A stretch of DNA of 64,000 nucleotides from Saccopteryx bilineata (GCF_036850765.1 NC_089498.1:77168305-77232304), one strand, 5' to 3'. Positions 12,235 to 24,200 are shown, numbered from the stretch's first letter. Made by a program: numbers and translations. Notes: a model not told the origin generated them from the letters alone.

Positions 12235-12370
12235 GACGCTGTGTCTTTTATTTACTCTCTGATATTTATTATTTCCTTCCTTCTACTTCCTCTGGGTTTC
12301 ACTTGCTGTTTTTTTCTAGTTCTTTTCGATGCAGAGTTAAATTGTTTATTTGGACTTTTTATAGCTTCTT

Positions 12371-12765
12371 TTTTTTTTTTTTTTGTATTTTTCTGAAGCT
12401 GGAAACGGGGAGAGACAGTCAGACAGACTCCCGCATGCGCCCGACCGGGATCCACTGGGCACGCCCACCAGGGGCGATGCTCTGCCCACCAGGGGGCGAT
12501 GCTCTGCCCCTCCGGGGCGTCGCTCTGCCGTGACCAGAGCCACTCTAGCTCCTGGGGCAGAGGCCAAGGAGCCATCCCCAGCACCCGGGCCATCTTTGCT
12601 CCAATGGAGCCTTGGCTGCGGGAGGGGAAGAGAGAGACAGAGAGGAAGAAGGGGGGGGGTGGAGAAGCAAATGGGTGCTTCTCCTATGTGCCCTGGCCGG
12701 GAATCGAACCAGGGTCCCCCGCATGCCAGGCCGACGCTCTATCGCTGAGCCAACCAGCCAGGGCC
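12371..12765 (-). mobile_element. Type 1 SINE, young copy, in old L1 ORF2
   Basis: Same structure as the copy 130 bp to the left, with a 16-bp perfect duplication CTTTTTATAGCTTCTT (12355-12370 and 12766-12781). A G run near 12650-12658 expands the internal GGAGG region. Confidence 0.95.
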
Positions 12766-13500
12766 CTTTTTATAGCTTCTTAATGTACGCCTGTAGTGCT
12801 ATGAACTTCCCTCTCAGGACTGCGTTTGCAGTTGTTGTATGTTCATTTTCATTTGTTTCAAGGAAGTTTTTTATTTCTTCCTTGATCTCATTGTTGATCC
12901 ATTCATTATTTAATAACATGCTTATTAGTTTCCAAATGTTTGAGTGTTTTTCAGTTTTTATATTGTAGTTGAGTTCTAGTTTCATGCCTTCTAGATTACA
13001 CTCTCTTCCTGCTACTCCGGTCCTCTCATTTTTCCCTGTCCCCTAGAGCCCCAGGTGGATGGTTGTGAAAGAGGTTTTCTGCACGGTCCCTTTCAGAGGA
13101 ATCCTGGGTCTTAGAAATCTGTCTCTTTCTCACAAACAGTATCCTGGCTTGTTTCTCAGCTAAATACTGTCTGTGCACCTCTTCTATATTCTGGAGCTTC
13201 AGGCTGGGGCTTCATTTCTGGGACTCAGGGCCCTCCCCTCTCTGCTAAACTCACTTCTTGCCAGGCGAGTCTCTCCCGGCTGCCGTTTGCTCTGGGAGCT
13301 GGGCAGCCCTCCTTGCATTTCCGCTTTTCCTACCAGTCTCAGTGTGGCTTCTTCAGTGATTCTCGGTTTAAGAGTCCTCTTAGTTTAGTCCAAAGTTGGT
13401 TTTTCCAGATGACTGTTCTTAAAATTAAGTTGTAATGTACTTTGGTTCTGGGAGGTGGAAGTTGGTATGTCTGCCTATTCCATTGCCATCTTTCTGCCCC

Positions 13501-13868
13501 AATAGTAGTAATTTTTGACTTGCTATATTTTTCTTTCCTGAACACCTTGCTTCTGAGGCCCTTCATTTTCTACTCCAAACTCTTACTAGGTTTGACTTAC
13601 TGTCATCCTGAAATTGTCTTCATCTCTCTGATCTGTGTTGAATCCTCAGTTTATAGAATCCCATGAGTTTCTCCTTAGTTAAATTCTTGTTTTATAGGCA
13701 CACATTCTCTGTCAACATTCCAAGAAAGAATACAGGGAAACATGCATTTAGAAACCTAAATATTTCAAAGTATCACCATAATTTATTACTCTTACTCTAG
13801 ATTAATAATTTGGCTGTATATGGAATTCTAGGAAGAAGATTTAGTTTAGAATCATGAAGTAATGATTG
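13501..13868. other. Intronic sequence, possible very old L1 remnant
   Basis: Flank to the left of a SINE. Phrases such as GGCTGTATATGGAATTCTAG resemble the reversed ORF1 region of ancient L1/HAL1 elements, but the match is too weak to place. Confidence 0.35.
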
Positions 13869-13880
13869 CTCTAGTATTTT

Positions 13881-14287
13881 TTTTTCTTTTTTTTTTTTTT
13901 TTTTGTATTTTTCTGAAGCTGGAAACGGGGAGAGACAGTCAGACAGACTCCTGCATGCGCCCAACCGGGATCCACCCGGCATGCCCACCAGGGGCGACGC
14001 TCTGCCCACCAGGGGGTGATGCTCTGCCCCTCCGGGGCATCGCTCTGCCACAACCAGAGCCACTCTAGCGCCTGGGGCAGAGGCCAAGGAGCCATCCCCA
14101 GCGCCCGGGCCATCTTTGCTCCAATGGAGCCTCTGCTGTGGGAGGGGAAGAGAGAGACAGAAAGTAAGGAGGGGGAGGGGGTGGAGAAGCAAATGGGCGC
14201 TTCTCCTATGTGCCCTGGCCGGGAATCGAACCCGGGTCCCCCACACGCCAGGCCGACACTCTACTGCTTAGCCAACCGGCCAGGGCA
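13881..14287 (-). mobile_element. Type 1 SINE (minus strand)
   Basis: A complete reversed element from the T-rich tail to the tRNA head (GGGAATCGAACCCGGGT). It is flanked by the 12-bp duplication CTCTAGTATTTT (13869-13880 and 14288-14299). Confidence 0.95.
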
Positions 14288-14299
14288 CTCTAGTATTTT

Positions 14300-15512
14300 C
14301 TAACCTCAAAGGTTGTTTTGAGAAGTCTAACTCAATTTTTTCCTAAGCCACTATATGTGATCTAAATTTTCTCTCAAAAGATTTATAATCTATTGTCATC
14401 TCTAGTTTTGTAAAAATTTTTTGATAATAATGGACTGAGTATCCTTTAATTTATTGTTTTAACTTACTGGTTTCTATAAATCTAGACAATAAGAAATGTC
14501 TGATGAGTTTTTTCAGAAAAACATACTTTATTTTACAACTTTCTTCCTACAATTTTTTGGTTCTTTCTCTTTGGAACTTCCGTTAGTTAGAAATTTGACT
14601 TTCTGGATTAGTCCTCTACTACTCTTATTTTCTCTTGATTTCTCCCTACATTTTCTCTTTTCATTGGAGTTCCTTTTTTATACCACTTTCTCACTTTCTG
14701 TTAGATGCTTTTCTCATATATCTAGTTGTTCATTTACATTTAGGAGTGATTCATTAAGTACATGATTAGACAATGTAAAAGATCTTTTCATAGTATTTGA
14801 GTTAAAAGATAGCTTTTTTATAGGAGAAATAATGTGTATGTCTTCCCCAGGGCTATTTAGTTTCTTCTGAAAATATTGGATTCTCTAGTTTTCCACTTGG
14901 GTGAATTTAAGCCTGAGTTCCAGTAAGGAAAAGGATCTGAAGGCTAGACTATTTTGCACACAGATGTTCACATAAGTACTTCAGCCTGTTGTCAGTCTAG
15001 TACTTCATCCTGAATCCTGTCCTCCTTTATGCTTGGTTTTCCTCAGTCTGAACCCTTTGTAGTTCTTTCCTAGCCTAACTTTTATTCATTATCCAGCAGA
15101 GGTGAAAGAGGGATATTTGTCTGACTATATATGGTGTTAATGGGAATCTGAAAGTTCAATTCTTCATCATCTTTCCTAATTTTTAGCCCCAGTGATACCC
15201 GGTTCTACCATTTTATGAACTTTGCAAGTTTCTCTGGATGAGTCAGCTTATTTATTGTTGGTATCTCCTCCTAAAGGCATTTATACTTCAGCTTTCTTTA
15301 CCCTATGTTCTATGTACCAGTTCTCCATGTACTTTCTGCCTTCATAGAACTGTAATTCATGATTGTCAGTATCTTCTAGTTTTATTTATAAAGGAGTTTT
15401 GTTTTAGTTTCTTATTCTCTACACTCTTTGAGGTAATTTTTGAGAAGAGTACATGTGGAAATGTCTATATTCTAGCATCAGAAATGCTATCTTAAAACCA
15501 ATTCCATATACT
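14300..15512. other. Intronic sequence, possible very old L1 remnant
   Basis: AT-rich. The first part (about 14300-14420, with GTTTTGAGAAGTCTAACTC) looks like a reversed ancient L1 ORF1 region. The rest, including the 89- and 85-codon frames at 14496 and 15238, shows no recognisable protein features. Confidence 0.35.
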
Positions 15513-15613
15513 GCCCTAGCCAGGTAGCTTAGTTGGTTAGAGCATCGTTCCCAAGTACAGAAGTTGCTTGTTTGATCCCCAGTCAGAGCACATACAGAAA
15601 CAGATTGATGTTC

Positions 15614-15650
<37 letters not shown>

Positions 15651-15749
15651 CTTTCTCTCCTTCTCTTCCTCTTTCTCTTCCTCCCCCTTTTATCCTTCTC
15701 TCTCCTTCTTCCTCTCTCACTAAAATCAATAAATAAAAATTTTAAAAAG
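15513..15749 (+). mobile_element. Type 3 short tRNA-derived SINE
   Basis: The head GCCCTAGCCAGGTAGCTTAG and a box-B-like TGTTTGATCCCC are followed by CAGATTGATGTTCCTCTTTC, a long (CT)n tract and the tail AAATCAATAAATAAAAATTT. Flanks ATTCCATAT and ATTACATAT suggest a degenerate duplication. Confidence 0.85.
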
Positions 15750-16097
15750 CTAATTACATATCTTTCACTTATCTCTCTTAAAAATCTATCAATAAGTAGA
15801 AATAGCCATAGTAAAGTTTTTCTTAATCTCTGACTTAAATAATTTAATCTATTTAAATAAGTATTTGATCATCTAACAATATTTTTTAGTCTGAGATAGG
15901 TAATATTCTCTTTGATGACAGCAAAAGTATAACATTACGTTTTGAAGCAGTTCTAGATTAAAATAACAGCATGCTATTAACACTTGGCCAAAAACAGAGG
16001 TTTATCTCTTTTTCATATACATTTATTAATCACTCATTATTTACCAGAAACAGTGATAGTCTTTGCTCATTGAGCATGTGTAATCCTGCTTAAAGAA
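15750..16097. other. Intronic sequence without recognised features
   Basis: AT-rich sequence between two SINEs; nothing recognised. Confidence 0.5.
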
Positions 16098-16109
16098 AAG
16101 AGAAATGAG

Positions 16110-16285
16110 ATTTTTAAAAAATATTTTATTTGCTGATGAGAAAGAGAGAGAAAGTAGGGGAGGAGCAGGAAGCATCAACTAATAGTTGCTTCTCGTATGT
16201 ACCTTGAGTGGGCAAGCCCAGGTTTCAAACTGGCGACCTCAACATTCCAGGTTGACACTTTATCAATTGAGCCACTACAGGTCAG
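16110..16285 (-). mobile_element. Type 4 short tRNA-derived SINE (minus strand)
   Basis: Reversed element ending in the head ATTGAGCCACTACAGGTCAG, with GGCGACCTCAACATTCCAGG before it; same family as the copy at 29264-29467. Perfect 12-bp duplication AAGAGAAATGAG (16098-16109 and 16286-16297). Confidence 0.9.
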
Positions 16286-16297
16286 AAGAGAAATGAG

Positions 16298-16633
16298 TTT
16301 TTGAATATTATTACTCAGTTCATTTGTCTAGTTCACCTATGAATAACAGGATTTTGTTTTTAAATAAAAAATAAACGTTTTTGTGTGTTTACTGAGGAAG
16401 TTTTTCAATTTGTACTAATGGATACCTTTATACTTACAACTTTTTAAATTCTCTTTAAGTTTTCTGTTATTCATTTAATCTTTTACTATTTGTTTTATCA
16501 ATTTTGGTTGGTATCCTTTAACTCTCATCTACTATCTATATAACAACTCGAGCTTATACTATTTCCTTCTCTGTCTTCTCTTTTACCTTTTTTAGTTACT
16601 GTTTTTTTCTATTTTGTAGTAACAAATAAAATT
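16298..16633. other. Intronic sequence without recognised features
   Basis: AT-rich sequence; nothing recognised. Confidence 0.5.
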
Positions 16634-16648
16634 CATACATTCCTTTTT

Positions 16649-16943
16649 GTTTTTTTGTATTTTTCTGAAGTGAGAAGTCGGGAGGCAGAGAAACAGATTC
16701 CCACATACATGTAACTAGATTGCACCTGGCATGCCTACTAGGGTGCGATGCTCTGCCCATCTGGGCCCTAGCTCCATTGCAACGGGAGCCATTCTAGTGT
16801 CTGAAGCAGAGGCCATGGAGCCATTCTCAGCACCTGGGCCAAATTTGCTCCAATGGAGCCTTGGCTGTGGGAGGAGAAGAGAGAGAGAGAGAGGAAAGGG
16901 TGGAGAAGCAGATGAGCACTTCTCCTGTGTGCCCTGACTGGGA
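16649..16943 (-). mobile_element. Type 1 SINE lacking its tRNA head
   Basis: The body (CTCCAATGGAGCCTTGGCTG and GGTGGAGAAGCAGATGAGCA) is typical but the element stops at CCCTGACTGGGA, so most of the tRNA-derived promoter is absent. A duplication CATACATTCCTTTTT / CATACAGTCCTTTTT (16634-16648 and 16944-16958, one mismatch) lies directly at both ends, so it is a 5'-truncated insertion. Confidence 0.85.
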
Positions 16944-16958
16944 CATACAGTCCTTTTT

Positions 16959-17607
16959 TATGCTTTATTTTAGTCATAGATGTACACACACATACACACA
17001 AACACACTAATGTTTACTATCATTTAAAACTCCTCTATACTGAAAGGGGACACTTCAACATGCTGCCTCCTTCAGTTCACACTCTGAGTATAAAGAGATT
17101 TTCCCTTAAGATCAAGTCAGATCCTGTCACAGGGCAGCACAGATAGCCCCAATGTCCTCCCTCCAGGTCTGTCACATGTTATATCTGTGTGGAGACACCC
17201 TGGGCTCCATTAAAACACGATGGGCAATGGACAATATTGAAGAATTATAGGAAATTTGGGACCAGGATCAAAAACAACTTTTAATTATGAAAATCTAACC
17301 TAATAAAAATGACTATTTAGAATATTGGGTGATAGGTTGTGATGACATTACAGAGGTTACAGAAAACCAAGACAGTTTCTATGGTGATTTCACTTGCTTC
17401 AGGTATGTTATTTGAATTTGCTACTATAATTCTCGGAAATGAAAAAGTTCCCACTTTGAACCTCTGGAATTCCACTTCACCACCAAAACTGTAAATAGAA
17501 AACAGTGCCGGCTCTCTAGGATAGATTGTAAAATAATAATTATGGTAAACTAGCTGAGGGAACTTCAGATAATCCATTCCACCAAGAGAACTCTTGCAGA
17601 ACTTAAG
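16959..17607. other. Intronic sequence holding an unassigned 98-codon ORF
   Basis: Starts with a CACACA-rich patch. No repeat family recognised. The minus-strand ORF 17317-17613 is described separately. Confidence 0.45.
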
Positions 17608-17613
17608 TGCCAT
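17317..17613 (-). other. Unassigned ORF, 98 codons, protein-like composition
   Basis: I do not recognise this product. The frame outside recognised repeats reads with balanced, soluble-protein-like composition, including YYFTIYPREPALFSIYSFGG and EVEFQRFKVGTFSFP. Its apparent start codon lies in a MIR fragment (17608-17680), so the annotated start is unlikely to be real. No signal peptide or membrane helix is evident. Options are a processed-pseudogene fragment, an exon of an overlapping antisense gene, or a chance ORF. No flanking duplication or poly(A) was seen. Confidence 0.25.
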
Positions 17614-17680
17614 GGACTGTTCTAAGTGCCTTACATATGTATATTTAACTCATCTACTTATAAAAAGTAAAGGTGGCTAG
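17608..17680 (-). repeat. MIR fragment (minus strand)
   Basis: CCATGGACTGTTCTAAGTGC followed by CTTACATATGTATATTTAAC resembles the reversed 3' part of MIR. Short and diverged. Confidence 0.5.
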
Positions 17681-18080
17681 CACTGTAAAAAAATTAAAAA
17701 ATAAAACACCTCTAATAGATTCCTCCAAAAAACTGATGGGTACAGAATTCTCCAAATTCTTTGTGTTGAAAACTGTTTTTTCTGTAGTCTTGATATTTAA
17801 AGGACAACTTAGCTAGATATAAAAATCCTTGGTAGACTTAACTGAGTTTTTTAAAATTTGCTGCTCCATTGCTGCCTTGCTTTATATGTTGGTTTTGAAA
17901 AGTCTGACACTAGACTAATTATTTTACTTTATAAGGTATTTTATTGTTGTACCTAGATGTCTGGAGGATTTTATCTTTATTCTTGAAATCTGTTTTACTC
18001 TGATATATCTCCAGATTGCTCATTGTGGGTTAATTTTCCCAGGTCACTAGCAACACGCTTTCAATGTCCAGATTCAGGGG
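17681..18080 (-). repeat. Very old L1-like sequence (ORF1 region, reversed)
   Basis: CTTAGCTAGATATAAAAATC, TGGTTTTGAAAAGTCTGACA and TGGAGGATTTTATCTTTATT occur in the order seen in reversed ORF1 of ancient L1/HAL1 elements. No frame survives. The same theme may continue after the SINE, at about 18440-18830. Confidence 0.4.
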
Positions 18081-18437
18081 TTTTTTGTGTGTGTGTGTGT
18101 TGTTTTCTTACAGGGACAGAGAGAAAGTCAGAGAGGGTGATAGATAGGGACAGAGACAGGAACAGAGAGAGATGAGAAGCTTCAATCATCAGTTTTTTGT
18201 TGTGACACCTTAGTTGTTCATTGATTGCTTTCTCATATGTGCCTTGACCATGGGCCTTCAGCAAACTGAGTAACCCCTTGCTCAAGCCAGCGACCTTGGG
18301 TCCAAGCTGGTGAGCTTTTTCTTCTTTTGCTCAAGCCAGATGAGCCCGCGCTCAAGCTGGTTATCTCGGGGTCTCGAACCTGGGTCCTCTGCATCTCAGT
18401 CCAACACTCTATCTACTGCACCACCACCTGGTCAGGC
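18081..18437 (-). mobile_element. Type 2 tRNA-derived SINE (minus strand)
   Basis: Reversed type 2: tail GAAAGTCAGAGAGGGTGATA, middle CCCCTTGCTCAAGCCAGCGA, head GTCTCGAACCTGGGTCCTC and CACCACCACCTGGTCAGGC. The left end is a (GT)n tract in place of a plain T tail. A T-rich patch (about 18316-18326) interrupts the middle. Confidence 0.88.
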
Positions 18438-19465
18438 TTTTTCTTATTTTTAATAAAGTTTTCTGGCATTGTAGTTTTAAAATTTTGTTCCATTTTATTT
18501 TTTAGGAACTTAAAAAATATGAGTGTTATTCCGATTTTCCCTGGCTTCTATTTCCATTATTTTTCTCTGACTCTTTTTACTTCCTTATTACTTATGCCTT
18601 TCTTTAGTGTCCCATATTTCATTTTTATTTGAGTTTATTCTTCCTTGGGCACCCTATAATTTATTCTCTTCTAAGATGATTTTATCTTTTTCATCTTTTT
18701 TCTTTCCTGAGTTCAATCAAGTCTCTTTTTGTTATTTTGTTTATTTCTGTTTTTAGGTTTTGACTTTCATATTCATGGTGGGTTTTCATAATCTTCAGAT
18801 GCTTGAGTGTATTTAATTCCATTTGTGTTGCTGGCTATTTTCTTTTGCTTCATGGTTGATTTTCATTTCTGATGTTTTCTAGCATTGTATTAACTTTTCT
18901 CTTGTTCAGGATATATGTATGTGTTCAGGGTATGTATTATTATGGTGCTTTAAGTGATTTCTAGTGTAACAGTACCATCTTACTTTAGCATATCACAGTG
19001 CAGATATTTATTTGTTGGGTGGGATGGGATAAGGATTGTGAATTTTCCAATGTTGTGCTCTCTTTCAAAGCCCTAAGTTTTCCTCCTTTTGGATTATTTT
19101 TCTCTTCATGATCCAGTTGCCAAAAGGACTTCTTTTTTTTTCCTTTTTTTTTTTTTTTTTTTTTTTTGCCTTTTCTCCCTTAGTAAGTATGCATTTCAAA
19201 GAGTGCCCCTTCAAGTTTGTGTACATTTACATTCCTCCTCTGATCTACCGAGATACCTATTTAATATTTTCATATATAGGATGGATATCATCTCTCTGAG
19301 AGTGGTCTCAGATTGACCTTAATCCATTTACCAGCTTCCTTCTCTTTACCCAATGGTTTTTCTCAAACTACCTTTGCTACATGAGTGGGGTGGTGCATGA
19401 ATATAAGAAATCTTACAATGGAATTTGTTAATTGTTCTCTTTTTATTTGTAGTTATTTTGAAGAT
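18438..19465. other. Intronic sequence, partly ancient L1-like
   Basis: AT-rich, with a long T run at 19140-19167. ATTTCTGTTTTTAGGTTTTG near 18745 resembles reversed ancient L1 ORF1. No gene is recognised. Confidence 0.35.
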
Positions 19466-19479
19466 TGTATATTCTTTTT

Positions 19480-20950
19480 TTTTTTTTTAATAATTTTATT
19501 TTTTTAATGGGGCGCCATCAATAAATCAGGATACATATATTCAAAGATAACATGTCCAGGTTATCTTGTTGTTCAATTATGTTGCCCATCAACCAAAGTC
19601 AGATTGTCCTCTGTCACCTTCTATCTAGTTTTCTTTGTGCCCCTCCTTCTCCCCCTTTCCCTCTCCCTCTCCCTCCTCCCCCCGTAACCACCACACTCTT
19701 ATCAATGTCTCTTAGTCTCACTTTTATGTCCCACCTATGTATGGAATAATGCAGTTCCTGGTTTTTTCTGATTTACTTATTTCACTTCATATAATTTTAT
19801 CAAGATCCCACCATTTTGCTGTAAATGATCCGATGTCATCATTTCTTATGGCTGAGTAGTATTCCATAGTGTATATGTGCCACATCTTCTTTATCCAGTC
19901 ATCTATTGATGGGCTTTTTGGTTGTTTCCATGTCCTGGCCACTGTGAACAATGCTGCAATGAACATGGGGCTACATGTGTCTTTACGTATCAATGTTTCT
20001 GAGTTTTTGGGGTATATACCCAGTAGAGGGATTGCTGGGTCATAAGGTAGTTCTATCTTCAGTTTTTTGAGAAACCACCATACTTTCTTCCATAATGGTT
20101 GTACTACTTTACATCCCCACCAACAGTGTATGAGGATTCCTTTTTCTCCACAGCCTCTCCAACATTTGCTATTACCTGTCTTGTTAATAATAGCTAATCT
20201 AATAGGTGTGAGGTGGTATCTCATTGCAGTTTTGATTTGCATTTCTCTAATAACTAAAGAAGATGAGCATCTTTTCATGTATCCGTTGGCCATTTGTATT
20301 TCTTTCTGGGAGAAGTGTCTGTTCATGTCCTCTTCTCATTATTTTATTGGATTGTTTGCTTGTTTGTTGTTGAGTTTTACGAGTTCTTTGTATATTTTGG
20401 ATATTAGGCCCTTATCTGAGTTGTTGTTTGAAAATATCATCTCCCATTTAGTTGGCTGTTTGTCTTGTTGTCAGTTTCTTTTGCTGTGCAGAAGCTTCTT
20501 AGTCTGATGTGGTCCCATTCATTTATCTTTGCCTTTACTTCCCTTGCCTTTGGAGTCAAATTCATAAAATATTACCTATGGCCAAGGCCCATCAGTTTAG
20601 TACCTATGTTTTCGTCTATGTAATTTATTGTTTCCGATCTTATATTTAGGTCTTTGATCCATTTTGAATTAATTTTTGTGCAGGGGGACAAATTATAGTT
20701 GAGTTTTATTCTTTTGCATGTGGCTTTCCAGTTTTCCCAGCACCATTTATTGAAGAGGCTTTTTTTTCTCCATTGTGTGTTTTTGGCTCCTTTATCAAAG
20801 ATGATTTAACCATATACATGTGGTTTTATTTTGGTCTCTCAATTCTGTTCCATTGGTCTGTGTGTATGTTTTTCTGCTAATATCATGCTGTTTTGATTAT
20901 TGTGGCTCTGTAGTTTAATTTGAAGTCAGGTATTATAATGCCTCCAGCTT
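19480..20950 (-). mobile_element. Second L1 3' end (ORF2 C-terminus and 3'UTR)
   Basis: Homologous to 20963-22460 of the same compound element, with a poly(T) at 19480-19488 marking its 3' end. The minus strand still encodes a 179-codon piece (19787-20326) with [20 protein letters not shown] and [20 protein letters not shown], the conserved ORF2 C-terminal region. It begins abruptly at GCTGGAGGCATTATAATACC, immediately after the neighbour's poly(A). Confidence 0.88.
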
Positions 20951-21229
20951 TTTTTTTTTTTAATAAATTTTTATTAATGGTAATGGGATGACATTAATAA
21001 ATCAGGGTACATATATTCAAAGAAAACATGTCTAGGTTATTTTGTCATTAAATTATGTTGCGTACCCCTCGCCAAAAGTCAGATTGTCCTCCGCCACCCT
21101 CTATCTAGTTCTCTGTGCCCCTCCCCCTCCCCCTAACTCTCTCCCTCCCTCCCTCCCTCCCTCCCATGTCCTCCCTCCCCCCAACCCTGGTAACCACCAT
21201 ACTCTTGTCCATGTCTCTTAGTCTCATTT

Positions 21230-24200
21230 TTATGTTCCACCAATGTATGGAATCATGTACTCCTTGTTTTTTTCTGATTTACTTATTTCACTCCTTATAA
21301 TGTTATCAAGATCCCACCATTTTGCTGTAAATGATCTGATGTCATCATTTCTTATGGCTGAGTAGTATTCCATAGTGTATATGTGCCACATCTTCTTTAT
21401 CCAGTCTTCTATTGAAGGGCTTTTTGGTTGTTTCCATGTCTTGGCCACTGTGAACAGTGCCGCAATGAACATGGGGCTACATGTGTCTTCACGTATCAAT
21501 GTTTCTGAGGTTTTGGGGTATATACCCAGTAGAGGGATTGCTGGGTCATAAGGTAGTTCTATTTGCAGTTTTTTGAGGAACCACCATACTTTCCTCCATA
21601 ATGGTTGTACTACTTTACAGTCCCACCAACAGTGAATGAGGGTTCCTTTTTCTCCACAGCCTCTCCAACATTTGCTATTACCCGTCTTGTTGATAATAGC
21701 TAATCTAACAGGGGTGAGGTGGTATCTCATTGTAGTTTTGATTTGCATTTCTCTAATAACTAATGAAGCTGAGCATCTTTTCATATATCTGTTGGCCATT
21801 TGTATCTCTTCCTGGGAGAAGTGTCTGTTCATGTCCTCTTCCCATTTTTTTATTGGATTGTTTGTTTGTTTGTTGTTGAGTTTTATGAGTTCTTTGTAAA
21901 TTTTGGATATTAGGCCCTTATCTGAGCTGTTGTTTGAAAATATCATTTCCCATTTATTTGGCTGTCTGTTTATTTTTATATCAGTTTCTCTTGCTGAGCA
22001 AAAACTTTTTATTCTGATGTAGTCCCATTCATTTATCTTTGCCTTCACTTCTCTTGCCATTGGAGTCAAGTTCATAAAATGTTCTTTAAAACCCAGGTCC
22101 ATGATTTTAGTACCTATGTCTTCTTCTATGTACTTTATTGTTTCAGGTCTTATATTTAGGTCTTTGATCCATTTTGAATTAATTTTAGTACACGGGGACA
22201 GGCTGTAGTCGAGTTTCATTCTTTTGCATGTGGCTTTCCAGTTTTCCCAATACCATTTGTTGAAGAGGCTTTCTTTTCTCCATTGTATGTTGTTGGCCCC
22301 TTTATCAAAGATTATTTGACCATATATATGTGGTTTTATTTCTGGGCTTTCTATTCTGTTCCGTTGGTCTGAGTGTCTATTTTTCTGCCAATACCATGCT
22401 GTTTTGATTAGCGTGGCCCTATAATATAGTTTAAAGTCAGGTATTGTAATGCCCCCAGCTTCGTTCTTTTTCCTTAGGATTGTTTTGGCTATTCGGGGTT
22501 TTTTATAGTTCCATATAAATCTGATGATTTTTTGTTCCATTTCTTTAAAAAATCTCATAGGGATTTTGATGGGAATTGCATTAAATTTGTATATTGCTTT
22601 GGGTAATATGGCCATTTTGATTATATTTATTCTTCCTATCCAAGAACAAGGAATATTTTTCCATCTCATTGTATCTTTTTCGATTTCCCTTAACAATGCT
22701 TTGTAATTTTCATTATATAGGTCCTTTACATTCTTTGTTATGTTTATTCCTAGGTATTTTATTTTTTTTGTTGCAATCGTGAAGGGGATTATTTTTTTGA
22801 GTTCGTTTTCTAATATTTCATTGTTGGCATATAGAAAGGCTATGGACTTTTGTATGTTAATTTTGTATCCTGTGACCTTACTGTATTGGTTTATTGTTTC
22901 TAATAATCTTTTTGTGGAGTCCTTCGGGTTTTCGATGTATAGAATCATATCATCAGCAAAAAGTGATACCTTTACTTCTTCTTTTCCGATATGGATGCCT
23001 TTTATTTCTTTGTCTTGTCTGATTGCTCTGGCCAGAACTTCTAGCACCACGTTAAATAAGAGTGGAGAGAGTGGACAACCCTGTCTTGTTCCTGATTTAA
23101 GGTAGAAAGTCCTCAGTTTTATGCCGTTTAATATGATGTTAGCTGATGGTTTATGATATATGGCCTTTATCATGTTGAGATATTTTCCTTCTATACCCAT
23201 TTTGTTGAGAGTCTTAAACATAAAATTGTGTTGTATTTTATCAAAAGCCTTTTCTGCATCTATTGATAAGATCATGTGGTTTTTGTTCTTTGTTTTGTTG
23301 ATATGGTATATTACGTTAACCGTTTTGCGTATGTTGAACCATCCTTGAGATTCTGGGATGAATCCCACTTGATCATGATGTATTATTTTTTTTAATATGT
23401 TGTTGTATTCGGTTTGCCAGTATTTTGTTTAGTATTTTAGCATCTGTATTCATTAGAGATATTGGTCTGTAGTTTTCTTTCTTTGTGCCATCCTTGCCAG
23501 GTTTTGGTATGAGGGTTATGTTGGCCTCATAAAAAGTGTTTGGAAGTATTGCTTCTTCTTCAATTTTTTGGAAGACTTTGAGTAGAATAGGAACCAAGTC
23601 TTCTTTGAATGTTTGATAGAATTCACTAGTATAACCGTCTGGGCCTGGACTTTTATTTTTGGGGAGGTTTTTAATAGTTTTTTCTATTTCCTCCCTGCTG
23701 ATTGGTCTGTTTAGGCTTTCTGCTTCTTCATGACTCAGTCTAGGAAGGTTGTATTGTTCTAGGAATTTATCCATTTCTTCTAGATTGTTGTATTTGGTGG
23801 CATATAATTTTTCATAGTATTCTACAATAATTCTTTGTATATCTATGATGTTTGTGGTGATCTCTCCTCTTTCATTTTGGATTTTATTTATTTGAGTCCT
23901 GTGCCTTTTTTCCTTGGTGAGTCTTGCCAAGGGTTTGTCAATTTTGTTGATCTTTTCAAAGAACCAGCTCCTTGTTTTATTGATTTTTTCTATGTTTTTT
24001 TCTGTTCTCTATTTCATTTATTTCTGCTCTGATTTTTATTATCTCCTTTCTTCGGCTGGTTTTGGGTTGTCTTTGTTCTTCTTTTTCTAGTTCCTTAAGG
24101 TGTGAAGTTAAGTGGTTTACTTCGGCTCTCTCTTGTTTGTTCATATAGGCCTGAAGTGATATGAACTTTCCTCTTATTATTGCTTTTTCTGCATCCCAGA

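Larger units (their letters stand above)
9131..12986 (-). pseudogene. L1 ORF2 remnant (reverse transcriptase region), broken
   Basis: ORF2 encodes the L1 endonuclease/reverse transcriptase that performs target-primed reverse transcription in the nucleus. Here only part survives. Translated minus-strand pieces include [18 protein letters not shown] in the frame at 10952-11290, [17 protein letters not shown], and C-terminal [18 protein letters not shown] (9367-9672). The FADD-type active-site region lies near 10780-10800 but frames are broken around it. The endonuclease domain is mostly lost in the internal deletion, and two SINEs interrupt the remainder. No function is possible from this copy. 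Confidence 0.85.
7195..13500 (-). mobile_element. Old L1 with intact 5' end and internal deletion (minus strand)
   Basis: Read on the minus strand, the element begins at 13500 (GGGGCAGAAAGATGGCAATGG minus its last base) with a 5'UTR matching the plus-strand L1 at 56503-57018. It then jumps at about 12987 straight into ORF2, so ORF1 and the ORF2 start are missing. It continues through ORF2 to a 3'UTR ending about 7195 in an A-rich tail. That 3'UTR (7210-7550) differs from the other L1s here and has the older type motif AATCTATGTAAACACAAAT. Nested insertions are at 7563-9118, 11837-12234 and 12371-12765. Confidence 0.88.

Noticed and set aside
21230..23368. 712-codon ORF as a host gene
   Set aside because: It is L1 ORF2 reverse transcriptase inside a bounded L1 insertion; frameshifts link it to the endonuclease.
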